Source of the DNA: Acidobacteriaceae bacterium | GTDB lineage: Bacteria > Acidobacteriota > Terriglobia > Terriglobales > SbA1 | Direction: 5' to 3' | NCBI GenBank assembly: GCA_019237515.1 | Contig: JAFAGX010000234.1 | Coordinates: 1 to 7,374 of the forward strand | Length of the DNA stretch: 7,374 nucleotides | In this document: piece by piece, positions 6,595-7,374 of the stretch | How positions within the stretch are numbered: the stretch's first letter is position 1 | Layout: each line of letters starts with the position of its first letter | Made by a program: the position numbers and the translations under genes | Notes under the pieces: model-generated | Told to the model about the DNA's origin: nothing | Database searches by the model: none | What the model saw: only the letters and a program-made list of their open reading frames with translations

Positions 6595-7374
6595 ATGCGC
6601 GCCACCCTGTCCGAAGCGCGTGCCCAGATCCTCTGCTCCTTTGCAATTCTCTGCCTGGCGATCCCCTCAGCGGCCCAGGCTCCCGATCTCGATGCGTTGA
6701 TCGGCCGCGTCATGTCAACGCACCGCTTCTCTGAAGTCCAGATTTCTCCCGACGGTAAAAGGGTCGCATGGGTAGAATCCACGGTGCGGAATGACAATGA
6801 ATACGCTCATGCTGTCTACACAGCTGACGCCAGACCTGGCGCAAACCCTGGCAAGCTGGATGTTCCCGGCAGTAGGAATCAATTTGGAATTGCCTGGTCT
6901 CCCGACAGCAAAGAGCTGGCGTTCCTGGCAGAGACGGACTCGCCTGAACATATCGACCTAAGGATTGCCGCCCCGGACGGTACGCAAAGCAAATCCCTCT
7001 CTTCATTGAGTGGCGATCTCAGCGCGGTTCGATGGTCGCCGGACGGACGGACAATATCACTCCTCTGTTCTTTCGCAGATTGAGCAGAGTGCACGTTTTG
7101 TCAAAGAAGGACAGCAATATCAGCGGCAAAGAATAGCATTGGTCGACAGGCGTTCGGGACTGGTGAAATTATTATCGCCGGCCGATATGTTCATTTATGA
7201 GTACGACTGGTCTCCTGATAGCCGCCAGCTGGCTGTTACAGCTGCCCCATGTTGCACGCGCGCAAATGGAGAAGGCGAAGACAATTGGTGGACATCTGCG
7301 CTTTACTCCGTCGACATTGATTCCGGCCGGCTGACCAGCATCTACAAACCAAAATGGCAAATCGCCTCGCCGAA
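6595..7374 (+). pseudogene. S9-family (dipeptidyl/acylaminoacyl peptidase-like) exported protein, N-terminal part, with frame break
   Basis: ATG 6595, one base after the hyuB-like stop, opens a frame of 162 codons ending at TGA 7081-7083. Residues 1-28 are a signal peptide (hydrophobic ILCSFAILCLAIP, cleavage near SAAQA). Then come beta-propeller blades of the TolB/PD40 type: SPDGKRVAW (51-59), WSPDSKELAFLAE (101-113) and WSPDGRTISLL (147-157). Homology does not end at the stop. In the +1 frame, from about 7076, the sequence continues with RIALVDRRSG, LLSPADMFIYEYDWSPDSRQ and GEGEDNWWTSALYS to the window edge, a good fourth blade and linker. So the propeller gene is split by a frame change between about 7066 and 7081. 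Intact relatives have roughly 650-720 residues with a C-terminal alpha/beta-hydrolase peptidase domain, which would lie beyond 7374. It may be a decaying gene, a sequencing error or, less likely, recoding. An exported peptidase could release substrates used by the hyu enzymes. No clear ribosome binding site; coupling to hyuB is likely. Confidence 0.8.
7066..7081 (+). other. Position of the frame change in the S9 peptidase gene
   Basis: The upstream frame gives a good propeller strand up to Leu157 (codon 7063-7065), then CSFAD and a stop at 7081. The downstream frame (codons starting at 7073, 7076 and so on) is open to the end of the window. One extra base, or loss of two (modulo three), in this interval explains the break. 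The junction cannot be placed more exactly from one sequence. Confidence 0.7.

Noticed and set aside
7041..7052. Three tandem copies of GGAC just upstream of the frame break, a possible slippage hotspot.
   Set aside because: Removing one unit would join the frames, but it would destroy the good propeller strand WSPDGRTISLL that follows the repeat. The break must lie after that strand, so the repeat is not the cause.

Overview
The window looks like a chromosomal segment of a Gram-negative bacterium, most probably an Acidobacteriota (Terriglobia/Solibacter-like). The reasons are: an outer-membrane receptor with an N-terminal carboxypeptidase-regulatory-like domain and the motif LPINGRNFLDLAQLTPG, a type greatly expanded in that phylum; an exported S9-family beta-propeller peptidase of a kind common there; and moderate GC content, judged by eye. 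The phylum assignment is inference from protein types, not from a marker gene.

Layout. Positions 1-1227, minus strand: the N-terminal 409 residues of a TonB-dependent, Oar-like receptor that runs off the left edge. Positions 1228-1471: a divergent intergenic region with a plausible promoter and ribosome binding site for the receptor and no convincing promoter for the rightward genes. Positions 1472-6593, plus strand: a compact hydantoin-utilisation cluster, in the order M20-type N-carbamoyl-L-amino-acid hydrolase / allantoate amidohydrolase-like enzyme (hyuC-like), hyuA-like ATPase subunit, hyuB-like subunit. Positions 6595 to the right edge: the N-terminal half of an exported S9-family (dipeptidyl/acylaminoacyl peptidase-like) protein whose reading frame is broken near 7066-7081 and resumes in another frame to the end of the window.

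The four rightward genes are packed as one operon: ATGA overlap at 2728-2731, TTGA overlap at 4809-4812 (or a 2-base gap if the ATG at 4815 is used), and a 1-base gap at 6594. The expected biochemistry is opening of a cyclic amide (hydantoin or related lactam) by HyuA/HyuB, followed by decarbamoylation of the N-carbamoyl amino acid by the M20 enzyme. The flanking receptor and secreted peptidase suggest that the substrate comes from outside the cell, perhaps peptide-derived cyclic or blocked amino acids. That link is a hypothesis from gene order. I see no CRISPR array, insertion sequence, tRNA, rRNA or phage gene. No wholly new system is evident. The most notable points are the operon combination, the frame break in the peptidase gene, and substitutions at normally conserved positions in HyuB and the M20 enzyme.
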